From: Parapristionchus giblindavisi
Lineage: Eukaryota; Nematoda; Chromadorea; Rhabditida; Diplogasteridae
Assembly: GCA_943737045.1 (NCBI GenBank)
Contig: CALSFV010000302.1
Location: forward strand, 1-64,000
Direction of reading: 5' to 3'
DNA length: 64,000 bases
The position numbers and the translations under genes were made by a program. The first letter of the stretch is position 1, and the number at the start of each line of letters is the position of its first letter. Below the pieces are notes generated by a model. It was not told the origin of the DNA and made no database searches. It was given only the letters and a program-made list of their open reading frames with translations. This document shows, in pieces, positions 1 to 11,309 of this stretch.

Positions 1-6
1 CATTAA

Positions 7-1136
7 CTAGGGAAGGCCGTGTGTAATGGTAGAAACTACGGGGAATGGCCTGCATAGCGATAATCAGCATGGTCGACTTAGTAAGAATCAACTTTCAAAG
101 TCTGCAATTTATCGATTTTGTAAAATGTCAAACCCGGCTCATATCCGCCGCAAGAGTGAAATAAGGGCATACAGTTAAGATGGGAGGAGGGGAGGGATAA
201 CTGCGGAAGGATGAACACTCACTATCAACCGTGCTGTGGTGTAGTGGTAAGCATGTGTGGTCGTAACTTTTTGTACACGAGTTCGATTCCCTCAAGAGAA
301 ATTTTTTGTCAGTGTAAAGTTCATCAAAGCACATTGCTGTTTCAATTTAAATAAAATGGAAAATATCAACTTCTTTTGTTTTTGCAACTTTTTTTCGCTC
401 TCTTTTGCTTATATTGGACTTGTTTATTTCAGGAATTTGATGTTAAATCCAATACCAACTTTGATTGAACCCGGTAGATACATGCTTTTCAAATTGTTGT
501 GTTGTAGTTTGATCGATTAGTTGCGCACGCTTCCCGCCTTCTATCGATTTACTCTTTAGCGTGATGATTTAGCTTCTCCACTGTTTCAAATGCTTCTTCA
601 TTGAGTCTCATCATTGTTGATATTCACGCAGTTATACCTACAGTTATTGTTAGTTGGTTGAACATTTATGTTAATATTTTCCATTGTTTTAATAAAGATT
701 ATTCAATTTCCCACAGATTCGCAACAAGGAATAGTTAAGAAAAGAGATCAAACAAATTTGCAAAAACAAAATAAGTTGATATTTTCCATTTTATTTAAAT
801 TGAAACAGCAATGTGCTTTGATGAACTTTACACTGACAAAAAATATCTCTTGAGGGAATCGAACTCGTGTACAAAAAGTTACGACCACGGATGCTTACCA
901 CTACACCACAGCACGGTTGATAGTGAGTGTTCATCCTTCCGCAGTTATCCCTCCCCTCCTCCCATCTTAACTGTATGCCGTTATTTCACTCTTGCGGCGG
1001 ATATGAGCCGGGTTTGACATTTTACAAAATCGATAAATTGCAGACTTTGAAAGTTGATTCTTACTAAGTCGACCATGCTGATTATCGCTATGCAGGCCAT
1101 TCCCCGTAGTTTCTACCATTACACACGGCCTTCCCT
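7..1136. repeat. Fold-back element with ~390-bp arms and embedded tRNA-like modules
   Basis: Positions about 7-395 and 752-1136 are inverted copies of each other, nearly identical over roughly 390 bp, separated by a unique spacer of about 355 bp. The outer ends read ACTAGGGAAGG and CCTTCCCTAGT. Each arm contains a tRNA-like stretch (229-298 on the plus strand and its mirror near 845-915 on the minus strand) with an A-box-like TGGTGTAGTGG and a B-box-like GAGTTCGATTCCC, but the T-stem does not pair, so it is not a working tRNA. The same peptide can be read from both arms, which is only a consequence of the repeat. No clear target-site duplication can be called because only six bases lie left of the element. 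Confidence 0.85.
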
Positions 1137-3389
1137 AGTAAGCACTATTTACTCTGTCTACTTCAGTTCGCTCTTCGAAAACAGCATTTTCAGTTAATAA
1201 AGATTTGCGCATTTTTACATAAACAATTTAACGCCCTGAAATTTTAAAATAAATATAAGGCTATATTACATGTTTTATCATAGTTTTCCCACCTGTTCCA
1301 CCCACTTTCTTCACAGATTGAAACAAATAAGGACTAACAAACAAATCGTGGGATATAAAATAGCTTCCTCCTCCTCAGTCTTCGACCTATGAGTAAAAAT
1401 AGAAATGTCCTGAGGATGATGAATTTCCTTATAGGAAGGATTAGAGAGTGTGTGGGATAAGGAGTACAGAGAGATCAGAGACCGACGAAAGAGTGTGGGA
1501 AAGTGAGAGAGCACAGACAGGTCAGAGACAAGAAAGAGAGTGTGTGAGAGTGAGAGAGTGTATATTACTACTTGTAATTAGTCTGAAATGGAGTGGATGA
1601 TGTCAGTGTACATTGTTTTTTCCGGCTTCGGAATATTCAAAATTAGTCCATTATTACTGTAATTTCCGCTGTAATTTCCTACTGTTTTGGGAATTAGAAA
1701 GAAGAGGAGTATTCTATAATAAGAAACGAGAGATGAGTGAGATAGACATGGACGAAGGATACTACCGAGAATTTGATTGCTTCTATACTAGGAATATCAT
1801 ATGAATACATATTTAATATTAAATAGTCTACTGAACTACTAAGTAAACCTTTGATATATTCATTGCATTTGTCTATTGCCCTTCATTCATGTTCTTTATC
1901 TCCCTATAGTGAACTCCTTCTTCGGCTTTATTTGTTCTTTGCTTCACTATTTGTTTACTGAAATACATAAACATTTAGTGGATTCATTCAAGCGAAAGTC
2001 TTATTCGTAAAGATATTCCATGTGGTCGAATCAACCTTTTGATTCTTTAGATATAATCAATCTGGACACAATTATATGCTATTTCTATGTACTAATGAGT
2101 ATCTGGTTACATCTCTTTAAAGGCACTCCCCGATCTAATTCCAAACTCTCCGCTCTGACAACGCTCTCTCGCAGAGAAAGCGAGAGAGAGCGTTGTCAGA
2201 GCGGAGAGAGCGGAGAGTTTCAAATTAGATCGGGGATGTGCTTTTAAGGAATGTTTCAAGCTAATCAGAAACAACTCTTTTCACACTTCCAAAATCAGTA
2301 AACGAGAGTCTAGTTCTGCATTAGCTTTGGAATACCCCTTTAATGTAATTTGTGTCACCCGAGAACTAAAACGGAAAGGGAAGAAGAATAATATCTAGAA
2401 GCCCCCCTTCAATATATGGATATGAAGGAATTGATATAATAAATAAGGATATGAAGCACCTGTAATAGGCTTACTATCAGAATAATAATAATAATAATCT
2501 TTATCACATCTGCACATTGGTGCGGTGGGTCATGACAGGGGGTTCTTCATAGATCAATGACGTTCAATTCTTTCTTCTATTCATCGTGTCATCGTGTATC
2601 TTGATGGTATTTCAACATCTGTGCTCGAAGTAGAATCCAGAAAAGAATACATTAGAAATTGAAGTTAATAACCCACGTAGCGGTAGAAGCTCCGTCCGAA
2701 GTGGCTGCATGAAGAAGGAAATACAACTCCCGGCTTTCCAAACACCTTCTGGGAGGGGATCCAACTGGGTTCCTTATCTGTTGATGGAATAGACGAGGGC
2801 AGGGATAGACGACAAAGGTCCAATGGAGAACAATGCCTGGCCGACCGCACGCTAGACAGAAAAAGCAGAAGAATGTATCAGAATATATCAATGAAAATTA
2901 ATCAATAATATGTAAAAAGATGAGGGATTACCGTAGGTTCAAGTAGAGATGGACCGAGATGGAGATGGCTAACATTCTATTTCTTCATGATTCCACTCTC
3001 ACAACGTTATCTTTCATTCCATTATATTATTTTCTAACAATGTTCGATTGATTATTAATAACCACTCATCTTTTTCATATCTCATATTACCTTATTTCCA
3101 TTTTTGTATGGCAAATATGCAATTTTTTTGGGCAGTTTTTTCCCAAAACATCACCGAAAACTTCACGATATATGGTCTTAAAGGCAGCTGGCATCGAAAA
3201 ATTTCGATTCGAAATAGTTGAAATAGTTGATCTCATGTTGATAAGCTCAAAAAACTGATCAGAAATATGTATTTTAAAGTTTTAAACGACGTTCTGGTAA
3301 GAAGTTAGATTACTGTAGCTTGCTCCACACCACGGGCGAGGTTTCCGAACTACAGTATGTTAACTCCATCGAAAAGCTCAAAAATGCCC
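1137..3389. other. Non-coding stretch, no gene seen
   Basis: No supported gene. It holds the hairpin at 2117-2249, an AATAAT run near 2482 and a somewhat GC-richer patch at 2652-2850 whose minus-strand frames have no convincing protein signature. Confidence 0.5.
2117..2249. repeat. Near-perfect hairpin (~57-68-nt arms)
   Basis: The left arm reads ..GGCACTCCCCGATCTAATT.. then CTCTCCGCTCTGACAACGC, and the right arm is its reverse complement with a short duplication of CGGAGAGAG. The loop is the few bases around AGAGAAA near 2176. It looks like a small MITE or a transcribed hairpin; flanks give no clear target duplication. Confidence 0.8.
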
Positions 3390-3748
3390 ATTATTGAGTT
3401 TTATTCTTCATAATGCCCCACTGCGGATAGTATTATCATCAAAACATTCAATTTCAAGTCGTCTCCAAAGAGTTGGTGTGGCAATTAGTAAAAGGCTCCC
3501 GCTAACTGGAGCAGACTATAGTTTTTTAACTGCGCCGTTCTTCTTACCAAATCACTCCTTCCCCCTTCCTCACTCCTTCCCCCTTCCTCACTCCTTCCCC
3601 CTTCCTTCACTAGGGGAGGTGAGTGAAATAGTCTCTCCCGTATCGATCGACAACCCAATTCTCTTCTATCTAATCAAGTATCGTCTAGTCGCTGTCTGTC
3701 TAGTACCGAAGGCAGAAACATAAATCATTGATCGGTACCAGATAAGTT

Positions 3749-4747
3749 ATGGAACATCTTAAATCATTATTGTCGCCTAATTCGTCTTCCTCATCCAGCT
3801 CCACATCGAAGCGTCAACGCGTAGATGACGACTCTCGATCAGAAGTGACGATCTCCGATCTTTGCTCCATGATGATTACTCTTCAAGCAGAAGTGAAGCG
3901 TGAACGTGAACGATCGATTGCCACTGAAGAGAAACTTCGAGAATTAGAAGAAACCACTAATCAACTACGTGAGTTGACAAAGACTCTCTCTTCTTCTATT
4001 CCGCCCCCTTGTGCCTGTTCATGTAACACTCCTGATACTGTTATGGTTGATCCTTCCACGACTCCCAATCAATCGATCACTCCTCCCAATGATGGCCAAA
4101 CGTCACCTCCTAATCCTCCAATAGAAGATACTAAGGATCTTGAACGTAGTTTAGTACTCGCTCGGCTGCCTCTTAGCGATTCCCAAGATCCATATCAATC
4201 ATTATTCGATGATTACAACAGTGTTGTTCGTATCAGCTCAATTATTGGTTGTCCATTCATGCCTCTATCTGTCTATCGCATGCCCGTATCGGGTAATGAT
4301 TCATCCTTTCCTCGTCTTACAAAGGTCTTGTGTCCTACTAAAAAACATAGAGATTTAATGCTTAAATATGCATCAAGAATTAAATCTGACCCTCACTTTC
4401 GTGATGTGTATATTCGTGCCTCTATTGCAAACCCCGCTGATAGACGCCCAACTCCACCCATAAATCGTAATGGTCGCTCCAATCGCATCCCCAACCGTAC
4501 TAGATTAAATTCCTCTCATTCCAATTATTCAGTTCATACCAATAACTTCCCCAATCGTCGTGTACAGCCTAATTACCACAATCAACCCCAATCATTCCAG
4601 TATCGTCCCATTATTCGTCCCAATCATAGTGTACCTTTCAATCCATATCATAATAATTATCCGACCCCATACATGTCTTACCAATCTCAATATGGTGCTC
4701 CACCCAACTTTGGCCTTCCCATCGCTCCTCTAATGTCAAACTGGTAA
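3749..4747 (+). CDS. Retrotransposon ORF1 protein (332 aa, coiled coil plus RRM-like region)
   Basis: Nucleic-acid-binding protein of the CR1-type element, expected to coat the element RNA. The N-terminus (residues ~10-25) is Ser-rich followed by KRQR; residues ~40-90 are strongly charged with heptad-like spacing (AEVKRERERSIATEEKLREL), a probable trimerising coiled coil. Residues ~135-235 resemble the RRM-like fold of other ORF1 proteins, beginning at RSLVLARLPLSDSQDP and ending near DVYIRASIANPADRR, followed by an Arg/Asn/Pro/Tyr-rich basic tail. There is no CCHC zinc knuckle. The stop codon lies inside the ORF2 open frame, so the two frames overlap by about 90 nt. Confidence 0.8.
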   Translation: MEHLKSLLSPNSSSSSSSTSKRQRVDDDSRSEVTISDLCSMMITLQAEVKRERERSIATEEKLRELEETTNQLRELTKTLSSSIPPPCACSCNTPDTVMVDPSTTPNQSITPPNDGQTSPPNPPIEDTKDLERSLVLARLPLSDSQDPYQSLFDDYNSVVRISSIIGCPFMPLSVYRMPVSGNDSSFPRLTKVLCPTKKHRDLMLKYASRIKSDPHFRDVYIRASIANPADRRPTPPINRNGRSNRIPNRTRLNSSHSNYSVHTNNFPNRRVQPNYHNQPQSFQYRPIIRPNHSVPFNPYHNNYPTPYMSYQSQYGAPPNFGLPIAPLMSNW

Positions 4748-7518
4748 AATGTCTCCGGTCCACTAAGCAAAACCGATCAGTCGTTATCAATGCATTCTCT
4801 GCTAACTGTCGCTCGATTAAGAACAAATTGCCTTTCCTTGCCCAATTATTATCCAAAAACTATTCAATTATTTGTTTATATGAAAGCTGGCTTAGTTCCA
4901 TTATGCCAAATTCATTATTACTCAATGGCCAAGACCATAATTATAAAGTATTTCGTAGGGACCGCAATAAAAATGGTGGTGGGGTCATTATCATAGTCCA
5001 TTCTACCATAAATGTCATACAAGTATCAGATCAATTAGTCAAGGGGAGTCATGAGTTTTTGGCATTAGATCTAGACATAAATGGCGATCTCATTAGAATT
5101 GTTTGTGTTTACCGTAACCCAAAGGCAAATACCATACAAACCGAAAGTATGGTGAAATCACTATCCGATCTATCATCATGTCCCCATCCAACTATTGTAA
5201 CAGGTGATTTCAATCTTCCAGATATAGACTGGACCATTCAACCACTACACCAAACATGTTCCCCATCCTCCCGATTATTTATTGATTTTTGTATCACATC
5301 AAAATTTGCACAACTAGTGACAGAGCCTACCCACAAGTTTGGAAACACTCTTGATCTTGTATTAAGCAATCATCCAAAATTAATCCATCAAACCAAAGTA
5401 GGTCCTCCCTTCTGTACTTCAGATCACTACTCAATTGAGTTTTCTCTCTCAATCAATCATGCCACTCCCTCCTTTATCCTGAAAAGGGATTATAAATCAC
5501 CCAATTATGATCTGATCAATATGCAACTAGCAAATGTAGACTGGACAGGTTTATTTTCCACCATGAACTCGGCGGATAGTATGTATGATCTCCTCATCAA
5601 AACCATTCAGAAATCTATAGATACACATGTCCCATGGTGTAGAGTGAATATTAACCACGGTAAACTACCACCCCATATTGAGCGTCTATTGAACAAACGC
5701 TTTAATGCATGGCAAAAATCAATTAGTCATGCTTCCTCTGAAAATAATAGTACCTTTGAAACCTTGAACAAAAGATTTAGAGAGGAACTAATTCGCTATC
5801 ATAAAAACGTAGAAAAGAAAATTATTGATGGCGAAGACAGGAACAAGTTCTTTACTTATATGAAACGCTGTTCTAATGCTCAAAAGGGTATTGATGGATT
5901 GAGAGATGGCAACGGAACAACCATCCTCAATGACGTAGATAAGGCCAATCTTCTCGCAAATACGTTTGTCAGCGTTTTTACTACTGACAACGGTATCATC
6001 CCAACCCCTAAACCAATTCCAAACTTGGGAAATTTTGAAGAGCCACTATTTCGAAGACACGAAATCTGTGAACTTATAAATAGATGGAAAAAGTCCTCAT
6101 GTAGAACTCCAGAAAACATAAACCTCAATTTCATTAAAAGGATAGCCATCCCTATAGCTGAACCACTAGAGATTATCTTTAGAACTTCATTTGAAACAGG
6201 AATCATACCTAGACAGTGGAAACACTCCATTGTTACTCCTGTGAAGAAATCCCCTCCTTTCTCAGATCCTCTTAACTATAGACCAATCTCAATTACATCA
6301 TTTTTCTGTAGAGTCTTTGAACGCATTTTAAGCAAGTCTATAATATCACATTGTGAATCTTTGGAAATATTCCCTGATGAACAGTACGGCTTTAGAAAAC
6401 ATAGATCACGTGAACTTCAAATGTTGGAAGTACTTGAACACTGGTCTGCCTCACTTAGTAATGGACAGCCAGTTGACGTAATATATTTTGACTTCGCTAA
6501 GGCATTTGATAGAGTATCCCACCCCAAACTTCTAGCTAAGCTCAACACAATTGGTTTATCCTCTAAAACCTTACGTTGGATTTCTGATTATCTCAACAAC
6601 AGAACTTTTCAAGTTAGAGTAAAAGATAAACTCTCCGAGTGTCACCCTGTAACTAGTGGAGTGCCGCAGGGCTCAGTACTTGGGCCCTTGCTCTTTCTCA
6701 TTTTCACATCTGAACTACCCATTCTGGTACAAAAAGATGGTGTGCTGGCTCGCCTATATGCTGATGACATAAAGATATACAGATCATTTAAAACTGGTGA
6801 ACCTCCCCACCCCCTACAAGTTGCAGTCGACACTATTGTTAAATGGTCAAACGACTGGCAGTTGCCTCTAGCGTCCCATAAATGTAACTCCCTACACCTA
6901 GGTAGAGCCAACCCTTCTAGAGTATATAATATTGAAGGCAATAATCTAACTCAAAAAGAAGTTGTCAAAGATCTAGGATTCATAATTCAAAGAAGCCTGA
7001 CTTTCTCAGACCATTGTAGAGCAGTATCAATCAAAGCAAAATCAGCCTGTCATATAATTATGCGAGCTCTAAGAACAAATAACCCCATAATTCTACTAAA
7101 AGCATATTCAATTTATATTAGGCCTATTTTAGAGAGTGCTTGCACTGTATTCAATCCCTACCAGAAAAAAGACATAAAAATGTTAGAAAAAGTACAGAAT
7201 TATTTCACAAGAAGGTTGTTTGCACGTTGCCATAAATATACGTGGCAATTCATGCCGAACAGTAGTGCACGCAACACAAAACTCGGTCTTGACACTCTCG
7301 AGCAACGCAGGCTAAACATTGACATTAAAATGTCCATGAAACTACTTAGAGGGAAAACTAGGATTTCAAATAATAAAAACCACTATTTCAAAACCTACGT
7401 TACTAGAAATGGGTTAAACTTCTCCAATTGTGGATCTCGTTTCCAATACAGGCATAACAGTTTCTTCATGCGAGCGGCTCGGTTGCTTACCCGACCAGAG
7501 AACAGAATCAACTTTTAA
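4657..7518 (+). CDS. Retrotransposon ORF2: APE-type endonuclease plus reverse transcriptase
   Basis: Enzyme for target-primed reverse transcription. The frame is open from 4657 to the stop at 7518. The first in-frame ATG is 4828, but the conserved endonuclease start (FSANCRSIKNKLPFL, ~4774-4830) lies upstream of it, so initiation probably depends on frameshifting, reinitiation near the ORF1 stop (TAAAATG at 4745) or a non-ATG codon. Counting from residue 1 at 4828, endonuclease motifs are ESWL (~18), GGGV (~50), GDFN (~124) and SDHYSIEF (~198); RT motifs are NYRPIS (~485), the GVPQGSVLGPLLF block (~610) and the catalytic YADD (~645). No RNase H domain is apparent. All catalytic residues looked for are present. 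Confidence 0.88.
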   Translation, partial: LSDPIHVLPISIWCSTQLWPSHRSSNVKLVKCLRSTKQNRSVVINAFSANCRSIKNKLPFLAQLLSKNYSIICLYESWLSSIMPNSLLLNGQDHNYKVFRRDRNKNGGGVIIIVHSTINVIQVSDQLVKGSHEFLALDLDINGDLIRIVCVYRNPKANTIQTESMVKSLSDLSSCPHPTIVTGDFNLPDIDWTIQPLHQTCSPSSRLFIDFCITSKFAQLVTEPTHKFGNTLDLVLSNHPKLIHQTKVGPPFCTSDHYSIEFSLSINHATPSFILKRDYKSPNYDLINMQLANVDWTGLFSTMNSADSMYDLLIKTIQKSIDTHVPWCRVNINHGKLPPHIERLLNKRFNAWQKSISHASSENNSTFETLNKRFREELIRYHKNVEKKIIDGEDRNKFFTYMKRCSNAQKGIDGLRDGNGTTILNDVDKANLLANTFVSVFTTDNGIIPTPKPIPNLGNFEEPLFRRHEICELINRWKKSSCRTPENINLNFIKRIAIPIAEPLEIIFRTSFETGIIPRQWKHSIVTPVKKSPPFSDPLNYRPISITSFFCRVFERILSKSIISHCESLEIFPDEQYGFRKHRSRELQMLEVLEHWSASLSNGQPVDVIYFDFAKAFDRVSHPKLLAKLNTIGLSSKTLRWISDYLNNRTFQVRVKDKLSECHPVTSGVPQGSVLGPLLFLIFTSELPILVQKDGVLARLYADDIKIYRSFKTGEPPHPLQVAVDTIVKWSNDWQLPLASHKCNSLHLGRANPSRVYNIEGNNLTQKEVVKDLGFIIQRSLTFSDHCRAVSIKAKSACHIIMRALRTNNPIILLKAYSIYIRPILESACTVFNPYQKKDIKMLEKVQNYFTRRLFARCHKYTWQFMPNSSARNTKLGLDTLEQRRLNIDIKMSMKLLRGKTRISNNKNHYFKTYVTRNGLNFSNCGSRFQYRHNSFFMRAARLLTRPENRINF

Positions 7519-7921
7519 AAATCAATGACTGATCAGTTTGACCACAACTTCGTTATCATTATTATACTTGTATTAAATGTTCAATCCCCTCAATTCCGTT
7601 ACCTCCTTGATCCTCATTTATATTATCCCTAAAAAATTGTATTTCATCCATTTGCTTAATATTTATTGTTCATACACGTTTACCTTGTGGTAAATAAATA
7701 TATATATAAAGGATTCTTATGATATAAGATTTATATATTTCGAAACAGAATTTCAAGCTCTTTTATATGAGATGAACTTGTTTTTCGTTTCCCGGTCCCT
7801 TTAAGCAGTCATACAATCTATCACAAAACATGATCAAGTTCAATATGTTTGCTAAATACAATATATTATAAATTCATGAAAAAGTGAACTGACAGATGAT
7901 TTCATTCTGAAATGGTAAAAT

Positions 7922-8000
7922 GTTTAGCATGAGTAATCGAACCCTTCTCAAAAGATTGACATGAACGCATATGTGCCACTATACCACAAGTCGCTTTACA
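7922..8000 (-). repeat. tRNA-derived sequence (decayed)
   Basis: On the minus strand an A-box-like TGTGGTATAGTGGCACATA is followed about 35 nt later by a B-box-like GGGTTCGATTAC. Stems do not close properly, so this is a tRNA-derived repeat and not a gene. It is a fifth example of the tRNA-like modules in this window. Confidence 0.5.
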
Positions 8001-9007
8001 TGAGTAAGGTAATTCAAACTCTAGACACATCTTTTATACAAAAACCATCCAGGAGGCTCTGATTAAATTTGCATATCCGCCAAAACTTACAACGGTTTTA
8101 TACTAATAAGTATACAATTCTTATTGTTTGCTATGTATTTTATTTTCCTACATTTCTCCGATCATAAAGTCATTCCCTTTCCTAGTTAGTGTTTCCTTTC
8201 ATATTCCCTTCTCAGTGCCCATGGTACGGGAAGAAGTTTCATTAGAATGTCTCTCTCTGTGTTGTTGTAAACGTTCTTCATTATCTCTTCCACTCATATT
8301 ATATAATTATTTTTTTTTTCATTACACTCTTCCGTTATTTACTTCTGATGTTCATTTCTGCAATGTCTACCATAATTTATTGTAAGCGTTTGCTTGCTTT
8401 AGATCTTGCACAAATTTCTTGTATCTGAAATCTGCTGCATCATTTTTAATATTTGTAACGTTGTTCATTTCATTGTTGAGCAGATGTCTTAATTATGGCA
8501 GTTTAGTTTGACCAAAATGATTGCAAAAAAATATTCATCCATCCTTTCCGTCCATTTAGATTTTTCATTCAGAATCCATAATACTTTATGCATATGATCG
8601 TATTCGTTACTACTTTCCCTTGCTTCTTTTTGCTGATGCAACCTTACCCTAACGTGATTGTTATCGTTGCTCTCTAACTACCATTTTAGTCGTGTTTTCT
8701 GATTTGAAAAACGCGTCTGAGAACGTCTTGAATTAGTGGAATTAAAGAATCATTACTATACTTCCTTTTAGTGTCTCCTTAGAACTCTTATATTCATCGT
8801 ATTCTCTCACGAGAATCCATTACTTCTACAGAGGTTTCCTTCTCAAAAAATGTTTAATTGGATTATAGTGTCCGTGAGTGTCAGTCAGGGCTGTATGTAA
8901 TAAAATTTTCGCAAAAATTTCATAAAAAATAATTTTACGAGTTTTTTCTCGTAAAATCGTAAAACGCAAAACGCACAGCCTTGGAGTCAGTGCAGTTCTA
9001 TGTTTTA

Positions 9008-9355
9008 TTAAAGGTGGAGACCCGCGAATGATCATGCAAATTTCCTACATCTCGCTTATGCAAGGGTGTAGTGATATGCAAGAAGATAGGGAGACTACCT
9101 ATCGTTCCCTTAGCGTAGTGGTAAAACGTCTGACTAGAAAGCGCATGGTCGTGGGTTCGAATCCTATTGCCGAAATTTCCTATTTTCAAAAAGCGCGCCT
9201 TTCCCTGCACGGGGCCTGATGATTCATTCATGTTTCTAGCGATCAATAAGCTGAATCATCATAAAATAAAGAGTGTACGGTATGTAGAATAACTTTTGCT
9301 ATGATTCTATCTGCACAGTTTGTTCACGAAAATATTCGCGGGAGTCCACCTTTAA
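9008..9355 (+). mobile_element. Non-autonomous TTAA-bounded element carrying a tRNA-like module
   Basis: Ends are TTAAAGGTGGAGACCCGCGA (9008) and the inverted TCGCGGGAGTCCACCTTTAA (9355), matching at 20 of 22 positions. Inside, 9101-9173 reads like a tRNA: A-box TTAGCGTAGTGG, a possible anticodon arm, and B-box GGGTTCGAATCC. Downstream lies GCGCGCCTTTCCCTG, shared with the copies at 49052-49433 and ~61250-61587. No transposase. The TTAA at each end recalls piggyBac-type targets, but the tips are not classical piggyBac tips. Confidence 0.7.
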
Positions 9356-10678
9356 GTCCACTAACAATGTTCTAGAAATATCAATTTTTTTAAAATTCTA
9401 TCAGAATTTTTTTTAAAAAACTTCGAATCAAAACAGCATATTGTGGAAATGTATTTGATAGACTCAACCGTTTTGAATAGTTCATACTTTGCATTTTTGA
9501 TCTTTAGAATGTTTTATCCGTTTGGAATATACAGTACTTTCTCCCATGAAAAAAGATGTACTTTTTGAATGAAAAGGGAAATATTCTATTAGCAACGAAA
9601 ACATCCATTGTATTGTAATTATTTATGATCTTTATGAATGGAGATCCTCATGTTGACTGAGAATGAAAGTACTTCTTGTGAACTATGTCTTATTTACAAT
9701 CGGCCAGCCCCATTCTCAATCTGATTCTTCATGGATGTATTTCTTAATGATGTGCATGAAAGATTCTAGAAGACAGACAGACACACTGTTTACTCTTTTT
9801 ACGTCAATGTTTTTTTCTTGACATTGGAACGAATAAATTAAAGTCGCTTATTTAGCAATAAAAGTAGTGAACATCTTCAATCTTCTCGCCATATTATCGA
9901 TTGATCATTGATTATATTCATTTCATTTAGTATTCATCTATTATGATATTATATCTGTTTTCCATCGACTTCTCGCATACAAATGTTATTATTAATATCC
10001 TATACTATCATAATAACTACAAATTCATGGAGATAATGTCACGACAAACTTTGTTTGTCACAACATTTTCGATTATAGTGTACCTCTAGTACTCATAATA
10101 GATTAATATTATTATCAGTTATCTCTACAGTATCCTGCATATATCACTTATCATAAGGAGACCAATGGAACGCCCCTAGCTAAAGTGAACCACCATGAAT
10201 GGCCTCTTACAAATAGAGATAGAGTGTAGAGTTTCAAAATTAGACTTTTCCTTTGAAAAGAAGTTGATTCGCTTGAAATTCTCCTGAGAATGGACCGTTT
10301 GTCTTCTTCTTAATACTCTCAGTTCAATTGTTCCATTTTTTGGTCTAGACAGGAAAAAGGGAGAATAGATATGAAAATGTTGGTGTTATTACATATATCA
10401 CTATATTTCAATGCAACGTGCACACACAATCACGTCTGGTCTGTATTACATCACGGAGTTCCCAGACTTCTCTTATTTAATAACATCTATTTATATTACA
10501 TTTGTCCATTCTTCCGTCTATGTCATTTGATCGTCTTTCCTTTCCTCTCACTCTGTCCATTCGACTTCTCATTTTTATTTATACTCTATATCATACTAAT
10601 GATCTAACATGAGAGAATACATAATTAATATCTCACTTCTTCTCAAGATCTCTACTCCTTCTGTTCATGTCCTCTAGA

Positions 10679-10707
10679 AGAACTCATCTCTATATGAGAT
10701 GAGTTCT
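10679..10707. repeat. Perfect short palindrome
   Basis: AGAACTCATCTC and GAGATGAGTTCT flank a five-base loop TATAT. It lies about 600 bp upstream of the GPCR start; function unknown. Confidence 0.6.
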
Positions 10708-11309
10708 GTCTGATTCATTCTCCTTTATATATCCAGACATCCATGTAGTATTGAAAGTAGTGAGAATTCGTTGTCTAATTCAAAATCCAATAAGAGAAAG
10801 AGAAAGAGATACTTTAGCACTTCAGTCCTTTCTTCTTCATCTTCTCATATTACCCCTCCTAATCAATGTCTACAATGGAAAATAGTCTTTTTCATTCATT
10901 GTCTGTCTCGTTTTGGTCCTTTTATTCATTCATTCAATCCCATCCCGAAAATACGGCCTACACTCACGGAAAAATCTCTTGTCTAGAGGTTATCTAACTG
11001 TGCTATAAGATGTCTTATAAAGGTTAGCTTACTCCAAACCGTAACAAAAAGACACGTTAGATAGTACTATCTCGATCGAGATTGTAACGAGGAATGGAGT
11101 AATCTAACTAAGTTATCTCACATATGAGAGAACTGTTCTCTAATTGACGCATCTTAGATTACCTATGGCACAAATATGAGAGTTTACCCTTTTCATCTAA
11201 TGTCAAACAGATTATCCTTATCTTCGTTCATATTATCAGTTTATAATATTAATATTATCAGATAATGAATGAATCTTTGATGTCACTCGTACACTATTCA
11301 ATCAATAAT

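Larger units (their letters stand above)
3390..7712 (+). mobile_element. CR1-type non-LTR retrotransposon, apparently nearly intact
   Basis: Two long overlapping reading frames on the plus strand encode an ORF1 protein with a coiled coil and an endonuclease-reverse transcriptase. Upstream, 3554-3608 carries three copies of an 18-bp unit containing CTCCTTCCC, likely in the 5' leader. Downstream of ORF2 the sequence ends in an AT-rich tail (TAAATAAATATATATATAAA near 7691) instead of a long poly(A). Endonuclease and RT motifs follow the CR1/Jockey arrangement (NCRSIKNKL, GDFN, SDH, GVPQGSVLGPLL, YADD). Outer ends are estimated; no target-site duplication was identified. No internal stop or frameshift is visible in either frame, suggesting a young copy. 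Confidence 0.85.
7713..11309. other. Gene-free, repeat-bearing stretch
   Basis: No gene supported. It contains a decayed tRNA-like sequence (7922-8000), a small hairpin TTTTACGAGTTTTTTCTCGTAAAA near 8931, the tRNA-bearing inverted-repeat element 9008-9355 and a perfect short palindrome at 10679-10707. Open frames here are short and compositionally biased. The promoter of the GPCR gene that starts at 11310 presumably lies at the right end. Confidence 0.5.

Noticed and set aside
811..1017. Small protein-coding ORF also found at 128-334 on the other strand
   Set aside because: Identical reading on both strands is explained by the inverted repeat arms.
2652..2891. Possible minus-strand exon (79 aa)
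   Set aside because: Somewhat GC-richer with an acceptor-like site, but no protein signature and no partner exon found.
9101..9173. Functional tRNA gene
   Set aside because: A and B boxes and part of the T-arm are present but the acceptor and D stems do not close, and it lies inside a repeated inverted-repeat element; same reasoning for 49260-49327 and 61326-61393.
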